DNA of 64,000 bases from Sphingobacterium athyrii (GCF_003071065.1 NZ_QCXX01000006.1:361878-425877); one strand, 5' to 3'. Positions 38,165 through 47,475 are shown, counted from the first letter of the stretch. Notes: generated by a model not told the origin, from the sequence alone. Translations and numbers: made by a program.

Positions 38165-39511
38165 ATGAAAATTCAAAGTGCAGTATTAATTCTGCCCGTT
38201 ATCGCTGTTATCTTATCGATACAGGGTTGTAAAAGGGATTGGTTGGAGGTTCGATCTTCTAAAGGGCTCGTAATCCCCAGTACACTTTCTGATGCAGAAG
38301 CTATTTTAAACAGGACGTCAATTATGAATGCAAGCAGAGCAATACCTTTGGGTGATATCGCTGCTGGTGATTTTGTGGTTCCTCCTTCCTATTGGTCTAG
38401 TTTGGTTCCATGGCAAGCTAACGCCTACCTCTGGCGGGACGAAATCTTTATCGATAATGCTGGATTGGAAAATTGGGGAAACTCTTATCAGCAGATATAT
38501 TATGCAAATCTGGTGTTGGATATCTTGGCAAAAATTGAAAGAAATAGTGACTTAAAGAAATATAATAATGTCCGCGGTAGGGCACTATTCTTTAGGTCAT
38601 GGGCATATTTTCAACTGGCGCAAGTATATTGTTTCACATACAGCGAAGAGAATAAGAACGCTCAGGGCTTACCACTGCGGGATGGTACTGATCTTGACAT
38701 AAAGTTGCAGCGTTCAACGTTGGAACAGACTTATCAACAAATAAAGATGGATTTGAAAGAAGCAGTATCTTTATTGGATAATACATCTGAAAATATTTAT
38801 CAGCCCAATAAAAAGGCGGCCCTAATGATGTTGGCAAGGGTTAATCTGATTATGCAAGATTTTGTGGATGCTCTAAACCATAGTGATCAGGCGATCAAGA
38901 TTGACGGCGCACTCCTGGATTACAACAAACTGAATCTCTCACTGGCTTATCCGTTTAAAGAAAACAATAAGGAAGTGATATTTTATACCTCGATGAGTTA
39001 TGCCCAGATCATGTCAGATACCCGTATTGATGTTAATAGAGATCTATTGGACAAGTATGAAGATAATGATCTTCGCAAAATAGGATTCTTTACTATGAAA
39101 AATGGAAACTATAATTTTAAGGGATCTTATCTTGGATCTGGAGTCTATTTTGGGGGACTTGCGACAGATGAACTCTATCTTATCCGCTCCGAATCGTATT
39201 TGCGCACTGGCGACCCTGAGAAAAGCTTGCTAGATCTTAATCACTTATTAGCGCATCGGTATTCGGATTTTAAATCTATAAGAGATTTGTCAAATGTCGA
39301 GTTATTGAAGCGGATACTTTTGGAAAGAAGAAAAGAGCTGCTTTTGCGGAGTATTGCTTGGTCGGATTTAAAGCGTCTTAATCTAGAAAAGGAAACTGCG
39401 AGAACAATTAAAAAAAGTTTTGATGGCAATACATATATTTTGGAGCCCAATAGTAAACGGTATGCTATGCCGTTTCCAAAAGTTGTGACTGATCTAGGGA
39501 AGTATAAATAA
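38165..39511 (+). CDS. SusD/RagB-type substrate-binding lipoprotein
   Basis: 448 residues. Lipoprotein signal with lipobox ILSIQGC (Cys22), so anchored in the outer membrane surface. TPR-like helical core with the family patterns NSYQQIYYANLVLDIL, GRALFFRSWAYFQLAQVYC, and the C-terminal DELYLIRSESYLRTGDPEKSLLDLN and RKELLLRSIAWSDLKRL. Forms the lid of the SusC encoded just upstream. The downstream hairpin ends the operon. Confidence 0.95.
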   Translation: MKIQSAVLILPVIAVILSIQGCKRDWLEVRSSKGLVIPSTLSDAEAILNRTSIMNASRAIPLGDIAAGDFVVPPSYWSSLVPWQANAYLWRDEIFIDNAGLENWGNSYQQIYYANLVLDILAKIERNSDLKKYNNVRGRALFFRSWAYFQLAQVYCFTYSEENKNAQGLPLRDGTDLDIKLQRSTLEQTYQQIKMDLKEAVSLLDNTSENIYQPNKKAALMMLARVNLIMQDFVDALNHSDQAIKIDGALLDYNKLNLSLAYPFKENNKEVIFYTSMSYAQIMSDTRIDVNRDLLDKYEDNDLRKIGFFTMKNGNYNFKGSYLGSGVYFGGLATDELYLIRSESYLRTGDPEKSLLDLNHLLAHRYSDFKSIRDLSNVELLKRILLERRKELLLRSIAWSDLKRLNLEKETARTIKKSFDGNTYILEPNSKRYAMPFPKVVTDLGKYK

Positions 39512-39523
39512 ATAGGGCTATCA

Positions 39524-39558
39524 ATCAGATACCTCCTTTGGCATTGGAGGTATCTGAT
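39524..39558. terminator. Hairpin between convergent susD-type and small-protein genes
   Basis: Perfect 13-bp inverted repeat ATCAGATACCTCC with a 9-nt loop, 13 bp after the SusD stop. No long T tract, but positioned to end both convergent transcripts. Confidence 0.65.
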
Positions 39559-39571
39559 CTATATTTAGGGA

Positions 39572-39895
39572 TTAATTTTCGTTACGGAATTTTGCATCTT
39601 CGAAAGGAACAGCCCCCCCTCGGAGTTGTGTGTCATTGATATGTGTAGCTGGCGGAGTCCCGTTGGGGTTTGATTCCAATTGTATCTCACAGACAATCGG
39701 AAGTTCTTCCTCGCTACAGCCGCTTGTGGGAGAGGTAGTACCTGTATTGGAAATATTTCCCGATGAATCTACCGGATACCACATTAAACCAGCTCTATCA
39801 TATTGTTCAACAAACTTAAACGAACTAAAACCAACTATTGCAGCTCCGGCTAACCCCACCATTGCATGCTTTTTAATGAAAGATATTGCTTTCAT
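39572..39895 (-). CDS. Small exported protein with a Cys pair (DUF6520-like)
   Basis: 107 residues. Signal-like N-terminus (MKAISFIKKHAMVGLAGAAIVGFSSF), then a mature part with YDRAGLMWYPVDSSGNIS and SGCSEEELPIVCEIQLE, carrying two Cys that could form a disulfide. The short, aromatic, G-rich pattern with a late Cys motif resembles the DUF6520 small proteins of Bacteroidota; recognised by pattern only. It faces the SusD gene and lies next to a MauE-like gene and a thioredoxin-like gene, so its Cys pair may be oxidised by that set. Confidence 0.55.
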   Translation of the reverse strand: MKAISFIKKHAMVGLAGAAIVGFSSFKFVEQYDRAGLMWYPVDSSGNISNTGTTSPTSGCSEEELPIVCEIQLESNPNGTPPATHINDTQLRGGAVPFEDAKFRNEN

Positions 39896-40027
39896 TTTAG
39901 GGCCTTTTTTATAATAGCAAAAAAAGATTACCTCAAAAAACTTTAATGATGACCAATAACTTTCTTTAACGAGGTATATTGGTCGCTAATACCTCGGGAT
40001 CTGTTTTTACGGGCTGTCCATCACGTA

Positions 40028-40639
40028 TCATAATTTAAACTGCACCGGCCCGGCCGGGAAGACAGCAAATCGCATTTTGTATTTCTTGACGCGCTCCAAG
40101 ATGATCGCATAGATCGGAGTACTTAACAACAGAGACCTGACGGGAAATAAAACCACCTGCTTTTTGTATCGTTTAGACTTGGCCATGGGGGTAGTTGGGC
40201 CACTCAAGTACCACCCCAATATGGATAGAAACAACAATAGCAGATTGACAACAAGGTGCCAGCCCCAGGATAGTCTGCTCAGTACCGAGGCGCAACCACA
40301 GGGCTTTTGCGCGTACAGTCCTGCAACGCCCAGACCGATATAGATTGTAAAGACCGTTAATAAGATTGCCGATAGAAAAAAAGGATCCGGTAATATAAGC
40401 TTCCTAATCTTGAATGAACCTATTGCTAAAAGCGCCACGATGCCCATTTCCACCAAAGGCAACAACCAAACCAAGATCCCTGCCCACCAGTCCGGAAAAG
40501 GCTGCTTTGTCAAGGCCATGCGGAAACTTTGCAGATCCCATAGCTTGTCGAGCGCGACCCATGCCCAAAAGAGTATCATAAAGACACGGATACTGGTGGT
40601 GGTGATATGTAAAGCTCTTGTTTTCATTTTTTTATGCAC
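40028..40639 (-). CDS. MauE/DoxX-like integral membrane protein
   Basis: 203 residues with about four hydrophobic segments. The segment GLYAQKPCGCASVLSRLSW carries the Cys-x-Cys and downstream WGWHLVVN typical of the MauE-like methylamine-utilisation/disulfide-related family (four-helix, related to vitamin K epoxide reductase). Such proteins help form disulfides in exported partners. Next to the small Cys-containing protein and upstream of no other gene on its strand. The last 30 residues are basic. Role in maturation of the neighbouring small protein is inference. Confidence 0.75.
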   Translation of the reverse strand: MHKKMKTRALHITTTSIRVFMILFWAWVALDKLWDLQSFRMALTKQPFPDWWAGILVWLLPLVEMGIVALLAIGSFKIRKLILPDPFFLSAILLTVFTIYIGLGVAGLYAQKPCGCASVLSRLSWGWHLVVNLLLLFLSILGWYLSGPTTPMAKSKRYKKQVVLFPVRSLLLSTPIYAIILERVKKYKMRFAVFPAGPVQFKL

Positions 40640-40886
40640 TATAATTTCAGGTCATACTTTTTGTATAACTATTTAAAAATCAAATATTTGTATTTGTTTT
40701 GTCGGTTTTTTATTTCTATTTTAGTATTGCCAATTCAATTATTTCATTCCTGTTTATATATAGCTACCATAAGTAAGCGATATGTACCTGCTGTAAATAG
40801 ATTTATTTTTTAAATAGCTGTTTATTAGGTATTTATTTTTTATTTAGTCGGTTATATAAACCTTTGTTACACTTAAATGATGAGAT

Positions 40887-41414
40887 ATGGGGGAAGATCC
40901 TTTTGAGATTTTAGTTAGGGAGCCCGACCGCGGGTTGAGGCTTATTATGGCTAAACATGGTAGCCAGCTAAAAAAGCGAATCAAAAACTTTATCAACAAT
41001 GACGATGAACTTGTCAAAGACGTGATTTCAGAAACACTGAAACTGCTATTTGTGGAAAGGGAGAAGATTGCTTTGCGTAATGATCCTTTTGTCTGGATGA
41101 TGGTGATAGCGAAAAATATTGCCCTGAAAATGCGAAGACAGGAAAAGATAGATCGAAAAATGGCAATAGAAGAGCTCCGGAATGAACCTCACAGCAATGA
41201 CTGTGACGCTGATCTACATTATAGAGAAATGCTGGAAGTGGTCTTATCAAAAGCAGAACAGCTTACCCCCATGGAAAAGAAAATATTGATAGATGCGAAA
41301 ATAAATGGTCTGGACAATAAGGAATTGGAAATCCGGCATAAATTACGCCCCCAACGGGTCCGAAACTTACTCAGTACGGCACTCGCTAAGATGCGGCGGC
41401 TCCTAAAAGGATAA
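40887..41414 (+). CDS. ECF-type RNA polymerase sigma factor
   Basis: 175 residues. Sigma2 region: VKDVISETLKLLFVEREKIALRNDPFVWMMVIAKNIALKMRRQEK (region 2 with a WMMVIAKN recognition-like core), then sigma4 about 120-170 with helix-turn-helix LTPMEKKILIDAKINGLDNKELEIRHKLRPQRVRNLLSTALAKMRRLL. Redirects RNA polymerase to a surface-signal regulon. First gene of an operon with the FecR-like protein, 43 bp apart; in this phylum such pairs control SusCD genes, probably the pair at 34948-39511. Confidence 0.9.
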   Translation: MGEDPFEILVREPDRGLRLIMAKHGSQLKKRIKNFINNDDELVKDVISETLKLLFVEREKIALRNDPFVWMMVIAKNIALKMRRQEKIDRKMAIEELRNEPHSNDCDADLHYREMLEVVLSKAEQLTPMEKKILIDAKINGLDNKELEIRHKLRPQRVRNLLSTALAKMRRLLKG

Positions 41415-41457
41415 TAATACCAACTTATAATTGATTACAGATTACAATCTACGAAAA

Positions 41458-42753
41458 ATGGAACGCGATAATATAAAAGTTCAAGAGCTGATCAAGAAGC
41501 AGCTGCTGGAAATAATAACCCAAGAGGAAGAGGCAGAACTGTTAGTTAGAAAAGCATACTATACAGAAGAGGAATATGACGCTCTGCTCATTGAGGGACT
41601 CAGAAAGCTGGAAGGTCAGCTGCCCAAAGATTCGCTGGACAATTGGAATCCCGATTTTGATGCAATAAAAATCCACGGCGAGGGTATACGGAAAAAGAAG
41701 AAAATAAAGCAATACGTCCAATTTGGATATGCCGCAGCCTTGTTGTTATTTATTGGAGGCATATTGTTATACTTATCTTATCCACATAAAAAAGAGGATA
41801 TCATATTGCATTTGGAGGGGCAATGTCTTGGCATCGCGGACAACACGGAGATCCCGCTAATTGAGTCTTCCTGTCTCTTATTGGCAACTGACTCAACATG
41901 GATAAGGGTTGAGCAGGATACCTTTGGTAAAATAGTACAGCTTGGCGACTTAACTGTCACCCGCACAGAGGAGGGGCTGCTGCGTATTCAGAGAAATCAG
42001 ATAAACAGTAGTAATGCGCTCAGTTTGAAAAATCTGGAGATTTATACTGGCCCGCGTCAGCAGTGCTTGGTTGAATTGGAGGACGGTACCAGAGTACGGA
42101 TGAATGCACAGTCCCGGTTAAGCTATCCACTTCAAAAAGGGGGGGCGACAGTCGTATATATCAGAGGGGAAGCGTATGTTGATGCCAATAACCGTTATCG
42201 TGGTGTTCCGTTGATTATTGGCACTGAAAAAGGCAAAGTGATGGCTAATCGTGCTGACTTTTTGATCCGTTCATATAACAATGAAACCAAGACAATGCTT
42301 AATGATGGAAAGCTGGAGGTTTATTCTCATAGCTTGAACAAAACGCGGTCTATAGTCTGTCCTGGTGATTTCGTATATATTGGGGCTAAATATGTAGGTA
42401 AAAATCAGCTTCCTCGTGATACAATGACCTATGTCGCAAATCTGGATTTTGAAGAAGCAAAGATGTGGACTCGAAAAATCCGGATTTATAGAAACATGCC
42501 TTTATGGGCCTTTGTGGATGAAATGAGCCGCTGGGAAGGGTTTACGATAAAAAGATGGGACTGCATTCCAAAGAACAAACTCATTTCGGTATCTATCTGC
42601 TACCAAAGCGGCAGGGAGGAAGTATATAGCGCAATTCGACAGGCAGGTGTGCTGCTGCATGAAGAGAAAGGGATGATAAGCTTCTGTCCCGAGGATAAAC
42701 GCGATAGAGTAGCCATGCGGCAATTAGATAGGAATGACAGGAAATTAAAGTAA
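41458..42753 (+). CDS. FecR-like anti-sigma factor
   Basis: Inner-membrane anti-sigma factor relaying a signal from the TonB-dependent transporter. The ATG at 41458 is used because the only upstream alternative is a TTG; 431 residues. Cytoplasmic N-terminal part to about 85, one hydrophobic segment FGYAAALLLFIGGILLYLSY, then a periplasmic FecR domain (RQQCLVELEDGTRVRMNAQSRLSYP, VYIRGEAYVDANN) and a final STN-like/DUF4974 domain. Follows the sigma gene and precedes a small gene by 16 bp: one operon. Confidence 0.92.
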   Translation: MERDNIKVQELIKKQLLEIITQEEEAELLVRKAYYTEEEYDALLIEGLRKLEGQLPKDSLDNWNPDFDAIKIHGEGIRKKKKIKQYVQFGYAAALLLFIGGILLYLSYPHKKEDIILHLEGQCLGIADNTEIPLIESSCLLLATDSTWIRVEQDTFGKIVQLGDLTVTRTEEGLLRIQRNQINSSNALSLKNLEIYTGPRQQCLVELEDGTRVRMNAQSRLSYPLQKGGATVVYIRGEAYVDANNRYRGVPLIIGTEKGKVMANRADFLIRSYNNETKTMLNDGKLEVYSHSLNKTRSIVCPGDFVYIGAKYVGKNQLPRDTMTYVANLDFEEAKMWTRKIRIYRNMPLWAFVDEMSRWEGFTIKRWDCIPKNKLISVSICYQSGREEVYSAIRQAGVLLHEEKGMISFCPEDKRDRVAMRQLDRNDRKLK

Positions 42754-42769
42754 GAAAGGAGCAAGTAAC

Positions 42770-43099
42770 ATGGGCAGCAAAAAGCAGTTTATCGATGAAG
42801 TATTCACTACTTTTGAAATCAGTAGCCTGATCGAGCGACACAAATGCCGTGCTACTGGAAAGGTGCGTTTTAATAGTCGGAGCGAAGCAAGCTTCTTTAT
42901 GCATTGGTTAAAATGGCGTTATAAGAAGTGGAGGCTTAGACCAGATAGGCGTAAGCGTAATTTTAATAAGGGACAAGGAAGGCCTAAGCAACGTTATGTG
43001 TATAGCTGCACTCATTGCAACGGTTATCACATTACAAAAGAAAATCCCTATGATTTCAACAGAAAAAAAGAAAAATACCAAATGAAATACTTTGAATAA
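42770..43099 (+). CDS. Small basic protein with Cys-x2-Cys...His (possible zinc ribbon)
   Basis: 109 residues, strongly basic (RKRNFNKGQGRPKQRYVYSC). The motif CTHCNGYHITKEN near 84-96 gives C-x2-C-x3-H, like a small zinc-binding finger. Helical N-terminal half. 16 bp after fecR, so in the sigma/anti-sigma operon, which is unusual for such genes. Family not recognised; could be a nucleic-acid-binding regulator. Coding is supported by operon spacing and length. Confidence 0.6.
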   Translation: MGSKKQFIDEVFTTFEISSLIERHKCRATGKVRFNSRSEASFFMHWLKWRYKKWRLRPDRRKRNFNKGQGRPKQRYVYSCTHCNGYHITKENPYDFNRKKEKYQMKYFE

Positions 43100-43216
43100 A
43101 CAGCAGTTTATATGAAAATTCATAGAAAATTTTGCTGTTGCTTCCAGTTATTTCATTACTGGATTTATTTCGTCGCCGGTTTTTTCAATTTTATTTTTCA
43201 AACATAGAATATTTTG

Positions 43217-43224
43217 TACATTTG
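43217..43224 (+). promoter_or_regulatory. -7 element (TACATTTG) of the small membrane protein gene
   Basis: TACATTTG fits TAnnTTTG; transcription would start near 43231, 17 nt before the start codon at 43248. Confidence 0.55.
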
Positions 43225-43247
43225 TATCGAATAAAATCGAAATAGAA

Positions 43248-43508
43248 ATGGCAGAAACTGTACAACCAAGAGCTCCAAAGACAACTGATAATAATGCGAA
43301 TCAAACTCATTACTACAAAACATTGGTAGTAGCTATCGCTTTAGGTTTAATAGGCACATTTATCCGTTTTGTACCGGATGTATGTACTGCACTGGGACAA
43401 CAAACATTCTTGTTCTCCGCGATAGCAAATATCTCATTGATCGTAGGTTCTCTTATCGCATTTAAAACTGTTTTTGGTATTTTGGGATTTGGAAAAAACC
43501 GTGACTAA
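43248..43508 (+). CDS. Small membrane protein, two transmembrane segments
   Basis: 86 residues. Hydrophilic N-terminus (about 1-24), then hydrophobic segments about 27-45 and 55-80. No recognised family. It has its own promoter and a strong downstream terminator, so it is a real single-gene unit. Possibly a small structural or regulatory membrane protein. Confidence 0.72.
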   Translation: MAETVQPRAPKTTDNNANQTHYYKTLVVAIALGLIGTFIRFVPDVCTALGQQTFLFSAIANISLIVGSLIAFKTVFGILGFGKNRD

Positions 43509-43529
43509 CTAAAGTCGTTTAAAATATTG

Positions 43530-43558
43530 AAAGCCTCAGTTTTGCTGAGGCTTTTTTT
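43530..43558 (+). terminator. Terminator of the small membrane protein gene
   Basis: AAAGCCTCAG/CTGAGGCTTT, 10-bp stem, followed by a T run. Confidence 0.88.
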
Positions 43559-43585
43559 GTATTGGCGCGGTAGCTGGCAAATAAA

Positions 43586-43617
43586 AAAAGGCATCAACTA
43601 AACAATTGATGCCTTTT
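43586..43617. terminator. Hairpin of the next gene (minus strand), possibly bidirectional
   Basis: AAAAGGCATCAA/TTGATGCCTTTT, 12-bp stem; on the minus strand it follows the 4-TM gene and is followed by T-rich sequence. Confidence 0.75.
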
Positions 43618-43635
43618 GCTATGATTGATGATAGA

Positions 43636-44049
43636 CTATGCAAATAATGACCATGTACCCCATGGAATACGGGCAAGCATCAGGATTAAGCCGATGATGT
43701 AGAAAATCACAACAGTTTGATTTGCTTTTCTGGAATTTTCCATCTTTTTAGCTTTTGAATAACCAATGGTGATCAATACAATGGCAATGATCATTGTCAA
43801 TGGGTGCTCAATGATTTTTAAACGTAATGTCGGATCTTTCATCACGCTGCCAGAGATCATCGATGGGTACTTCAAAACGAAGTATAAAATCAATCCCACC
43901 AATAATTGAATATGCGATACGATAAAACCTAATAAGGCAATTTTACGGTTGTAAGGTTTGTTGCCTAGATAGTTCATTAAGGTGATCACAATAGATATCA
44001 CCAGGGCTAGCAATAAGACAATTGCTATTGTCGAGTGTAAGTGTAACAT
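43636..44049 (-). CDS. Four-helix integral membrane protein of unknown function
   Basis: 137 residues with four hydrophobic segments (about 8-27, 38-60, 78-100 and 108-128). Early His residues (LHLHSTIAI) and the His-containing EHPLTM in helix 3 could be heme or metal ligands, as in small cytochrome-b-like proteins, but this is speculative. Conserved-looking and Bacteroidota-typical by pattern. No operon partners. Confidence 0.7.
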   Translation of the reverse strand: MLHLHSTIAIVLLLALVISIVITLMNYLGNKPYNRKIALLGFIVSHIQLLVGLILYFVLKYPSMISGSVMKDPTLRLKIIEHPLTMIIAIVLITIGYSKAKKMENSRKANQTVVIFYIIGLILMLARIPWGTWSLFA

Positions 44050-44116
44050 AAAAGCTCTCTTTAATTGTTTCCTAAGTTAGCAAAGATAAAAATATAATGA
44101 ATGTATTTGTTAAAAA

Positions 44117-44731
44117 TCATTGTTCTAGTAGAAATACTTCCGCAATTGGGTTGAACAGGTACATGCGTTTGCTGGTCAGCTCCATGCATTTATAGCGTTT
44201 CCGTATTTTCTCGATCCGCTGAAAAGACCGCCCGTTCTTCAATTTAAAAAAATGGCCATCCTCCAATGCTTCTACCGTCAGTGCATTGCTTTTTGCTTTG
44301 TCATAAGCTTTTAACGTACGGAATAGATGAAGATCTGTACAGCTTGATGCAGCCGGATTCTCCATATAACTGTGTATTGCGCCGCTTATGTCAGCCGGAA
44401 AGATATTTAGTTTTAAAAATGGATCCATTAGCTCCTTAAAATGTTTTTTCCATTCAGCCCCATGTGGTTTGACACGGTGCTGATGCTTGTTCCAAGTCTG
44501 TAGATGTGCAAATTCATGTATGGTTGTGATTAGAAAGGAATAGGAATTCAGATCATGATTGACCGAAATACGGTGTGGACTGCCCCTAAAAGGAGCACGG
44601 TAATCGCCCAATTTGCTGCTACGGGAACGGGAGATCTTAAACAGGCACGCTGTATGATTGATCCAGTTAGATATGATCGGCGCAGCTTCCTCAGGCATGT
44701 ATTTTTTAAGGGTAGCACTGTAATCTTGCAT
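44117..44731 (-). CDS. SprT-like zinc metalloprotease-domain protein
   Basis: 204 residues. The HExxH zinc motif appears as TTIHEFAHLQTW (about residue 72-83) with the following NKHQHRVKPHGAEWKKHFKELM matching the SprT/SPRTN family pattern (third ligand region). Bacterial SprT proteins are poorly defined; eukaryotic relatives clear DNA-protein crosslinks. Cytoplasmic, single-gene. Similar SprT-like genes lie beside DNA-repair genes, and recN is next but on the opposite strand. Confidence 0.85.
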   Translation of the reverse strand: MQDYSATLKKYMPEEAAPIISNWINHTACLFKISRSRSSKLGDYRAPFRGSPHRISVNHDLNSYSFLITTIHEFAHLQTWNKHQHRVKPHGAEWKKHFKELMDPFLKLNIFPADISGAIHSYMENPAASSCTDLHLFRTLKAYDKAKSNALTVEALEDGHFFKLKNGRSFQRIEKIRKRYKCMELTSKRMYLFNPIAEVFLLEQ

Positions 44732-45192
44732 GCTGTAAAAATAGTTATTTATTCATGCTTACCTAATAACGACGCGACATTATTTTGTCACAAGCAAACA
44801 TGATACTGTCAAAAGATAAGGTTTATATGTTTATAGTCGAAGTAGCTACTTGTCGTATATTGCTCTTGATAAGATCAAATCATTGTATCAAGGGGGCTAA
44901 TCTGCGTAATCACTGGTAGATAAAATACCATTGATGATTTTTTAACTGTTAGTTTTTAGCTATTATAATTAGTTTTATTTGGAATTTTGATATTATTTTT
45001 AGTATTTAGCAGTAGTGAATTAATTAAAGCACTAGATGTTTAAACCCGAAACAATTTTTTTTGAAACAAAATGCATTGAAAACGTCTGATTTTTAGGTAA
45101 ATTACCTACTAAAGAAAGGACCATAAAAGATACGATACAATCCGGATGAGGAACGGTTTTCCTCCCAACTGTAACAATAGACCTTTAAGAAT
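44732..45192. other. 461-bp intergenic region before recN
   Basis: AT-rich with a hairpin-capable CTTGATA/TATCAAG repeat near 44870-44893 and a palindrome AGTAGCTACT near 44842. No LexA-like box is evident by eye. No ORF. Serves divergent genes sprT-like (left) and recN (right). Confidence 0.4.
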
Positions 45193-46854
45193 ATGCTAGA
45201 TACCTTACATATTAAGAATTACGCCCTGATCAATGAATTGGAAATCCAATTTGATAAAGGGTTGAATATGATTACTGGGGAGACTGGAGCGGGTAAATCC
45301 ATTATTATGGGAGCACTTTCCCTGATTTTGGGTAATAGGGCGGAGGGAAAACACTTTTTTGATCCGTCTAAAAAATGTGTAATCGAAGGGGAGTTTAATA
45401 TCGGAGCTTATCAATTAAATAGTTTCTTTGAGCAGAATGACCTTGACTATGCGGATCATACGATTATCCGACGGGAAATAACACCAGATGGTAAATCCCG
45501 TGCCTTTGTAAATGATTCTCCGGTTACATTGGTGATACTTAAGCAATTGGGAGAGCAATTGATCGATGTGCATTCACAGCATGCGACTTTACAGATCAAT
45601 ACCGAGGAATTCCAGTTTTTGGTAGTCGATAGTGTAGCGGATTCATTTGCATTGAAACAAAGCTACAAGGAGAGTTATATGTCCTATAAAAAGGCAAAGC
45701 GCGAACTTGAGGAGCTGAAAGAAACGGTTAAAAAGGCGGCTTTAGAACTGGATTATTTTCAATTTCAATTTGATGAGCTAGATGGGGCGAAGCTCGTGCC
45801 TGACGAACAGGGGACACTTGAGCAGCAACAGCGGCAATTGGAGAATGCCGAGGATATCAAACGGTCCTTAAATGCGGCCTCCCGTCTGTTAGAAAACGAA
45901 GATATAGCCGTATTGACACAATTGAAAGATGCTATGTCGCAGATTGAAGGAATATCTTCATTTCTGCCCGAAGCGGCCGATCTAGCTGCACGGGTAAAGA
46001 GCACCTTGATCGAATTAAAAGATGTGGCTGCGGAGTTGACTTCGCTCGAAGAGGATACTCACTTGGATGAGGGTACCTTACTGGAGATCAATGAGCGATT
46101 GAGCCTACTGTATTCGTTGCAGAAAAAGCATCATGTCGACTCAGTGGAGGAACTCATTCAATTAAGAGATGATCTGGAAGCAAAACTATTGGCTATCAAT
46201 TCCTCCGATGAGCAGTTGGAGCGTCTGGAAGCAGAGGTTATAGAGAAGCTGAAAGTTGCGCTACACAATGCGAAAGAGCTTTCAAGCGCACGCAGATTAG
46301 TATTGGATACAATAGCCGGAGAGGTGCAAAATACGCTGTTGAATGTCGGTATGCCAAATGCGGTACTTCAGATTGTATTAGAGCCACTAAAAGAAGGAGA
46401 GATGCGTGAGTCTGGAGTAGATACCATTCATTTCCTATTTTCAGCGAATAAAGGACAGGCTTTGCAATCCATCCATCGTGTGGCTTCAGGCGGAGAGCTT
46501 TCCCGTGTGATGTTGGCCATAAAGTCTCTGGTTGCCAAAACTTCGGCTTTACCAACAATTGTTTTTGATGAGATCGATACTGGAATTTCGGGAGAAGTCG
46601 CTTTGCGTGTCGGTGAGGTCATAGAAAATTTAGCCACAAATATGCAGGTAATCGCGATTTCGCACTTGCCGCAGATTGCCTCAAAAGGTGCTGCGCATTT
46701 TAAAGTATACAAGGAAGATAGGGCTAACCGTACTATATCGAATATCGTTCGTTTAGATCAATCCGGAAGAGTAAAAGAGATTGCACAAATGCTGAGTGGT
46801 GCAAATCCTACGGATGCTGCACTAGAGCATGCGGAATTGTTGTTGAAAGGGTAG
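45193..46854 (+). CDS. recN: DNA repair protein RecN
   Basis: SMC-like ATPase that organises broken DNA for recombination. 553 residues, normal length. Walker A ITGETGAGKSI (about 28-38), coiled-coil arms about 155-370, signature ASGGELSRVMLAIKSL (about 427) and Walker B IVFDEIDTGISGE, then ISHLPQIASKG. No zinc hook. Strong start with no alternative upstream. Single gene, ended by a hairpin 20 bp after it. Confidence 0.96.
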   Translation: MLDTLHIKNYALINELEIQFDKGLNMITGETGAGKSIIMGALSLILGNRAEGKHFFDPSKKCVIEGEFNIGAYQLNSFFEQNDLDYADHTIIRREITPDGKSRAFVNDSPVTLVILKQLGEQLIDVHSQHATLQINTEEFQFLVVDSVADSFALKQSYKESYMSYKKAKRELEELKETVKKAALELDYFQFQFDELDGAKLVPDEQGTLEQQQRQLENAEDIKRSLNAASRLLENEDIAVLTQLKDAMSQIEGISSFLPEAADLAARVKSTLIELKDVAAELTSLEEDTHLDEGTLLEINERLSLLYSLQKKHHVDSVEELIQLRDDLEAKLLAINSSDEQLERLEAEVIEKLKVALHNAKELSSARRLVLDTIAGEVQNTLLNVGMPNAVLQIVLEPLKEGEMRESGVDTIHFLFSANKGQALQSIHRVASGGELSRVMLAIKSLVAKTSALPTIVFDEIDTGISGEVALRVGEVIENLATNMQVIAISHLPQIASKGAAHFKVYKEDRANRTISNIVRLDQSGRVKEIAQMLSGANPTDAALEHAELLLKG

Positions 46855-46875
46855 GTACGAAAGTAAATTATATAG

Positions 46876-46918
46876 AAAAAAATAGCCTCGGACTTCTATT
46901 TCAAGGCTATTTTTTTTT
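46876..46918. terminator. Terminator between recN and a lipoprotein gene
   Basis: AAAAATAGCC/GGCTATTTTT stem, 10 bp, T run after it; between convergent genes. Confidence 0.8.
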
Positions 46919-46919
46919 G

Positions 46920-47366
46920 TTAGTTACCGCCGTTATCGGCATCTGTAAGTGTAACTTTTGCATACATGTTTGGAGGGGGAGGAGGAGTGCCGTTTACAGG
47001 AGCTCCGACATACGCGGCATTAATAATAACATACCCAACCTCATAGTCAAATGTATAACTGTAGTTACCAATATATTCCGCTGGAATATTCGTGTATGAT
47101 GTAGCATGTCCTTTGTTTGGATCATAGTTGAATGTTATTGCAACTCCTACATGACCATAGTCAAAATATTGAGCATCCAATTCATCAAATTTAAGTTCAT
47201 GGCTAAAGTTAGATGGGTTATTGTTGTTGCGGACCCAGCCATTTGAAGGAACTGGCGTAACATAACTCACTCCGGGTAGGTAATTTGTAACATACTCCTT
47301 CTTGCAAGAAGAGAATGAAACCAAGGCTGCGGTTCCAATTAAAGCTGCTAATAAAAGTCTTTTCAT
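46920..47366 (-). CDS. Lipoprotein of unknown function
   Basis: 148 residues from the ATG at 47366; a longer upstream start would place an unlikely 23-residue extension before the signal peptide. Lipobox ALVSFSSCKKEY (Cys20). Mature part beta-rich with aromatic residues (YFDYGHVGVAITFNYD, YSYTFDYEVGYVIINAAYVG) and a Pro run (GTPPPPPN) near the C-terminus. No family recognised. Converges with recN. Confidence 0.78.
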   Translation of the reverse strand: MKRLLLAALIGTAALVSFSSCKKEYVTNYLPGVSYVTPVPSNGWVRNNNNPSNFSHELKFDELDAQYFDYGHVGVAITFNYDPNKGHATSYTNIPAEYIGNYSYTFDYEVGYVIINAAYVGAPVNGTPPPPPNMYAKVTLTDADNGGN

Positions 47367-47450
47367 ATCGTTTGTGTTATTTGTGACAGTTTTTTTATTA
47401 TAGGACGATAAAATAGTGTAAAAGTTTAACGTCAATCTTCTTTACAACAA

Positions 47451-47475
47451 AAAATGCACCATTATGGTGCATTTT
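47451..47475 (-). terminator. Terminator of clpC
   Basis: AAAATGCACC/GGTGCATTTT, 10-bp stem, T-rich on the minus strand 3' side, 29 bp after the clpC stop. Confidence 0.82.
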
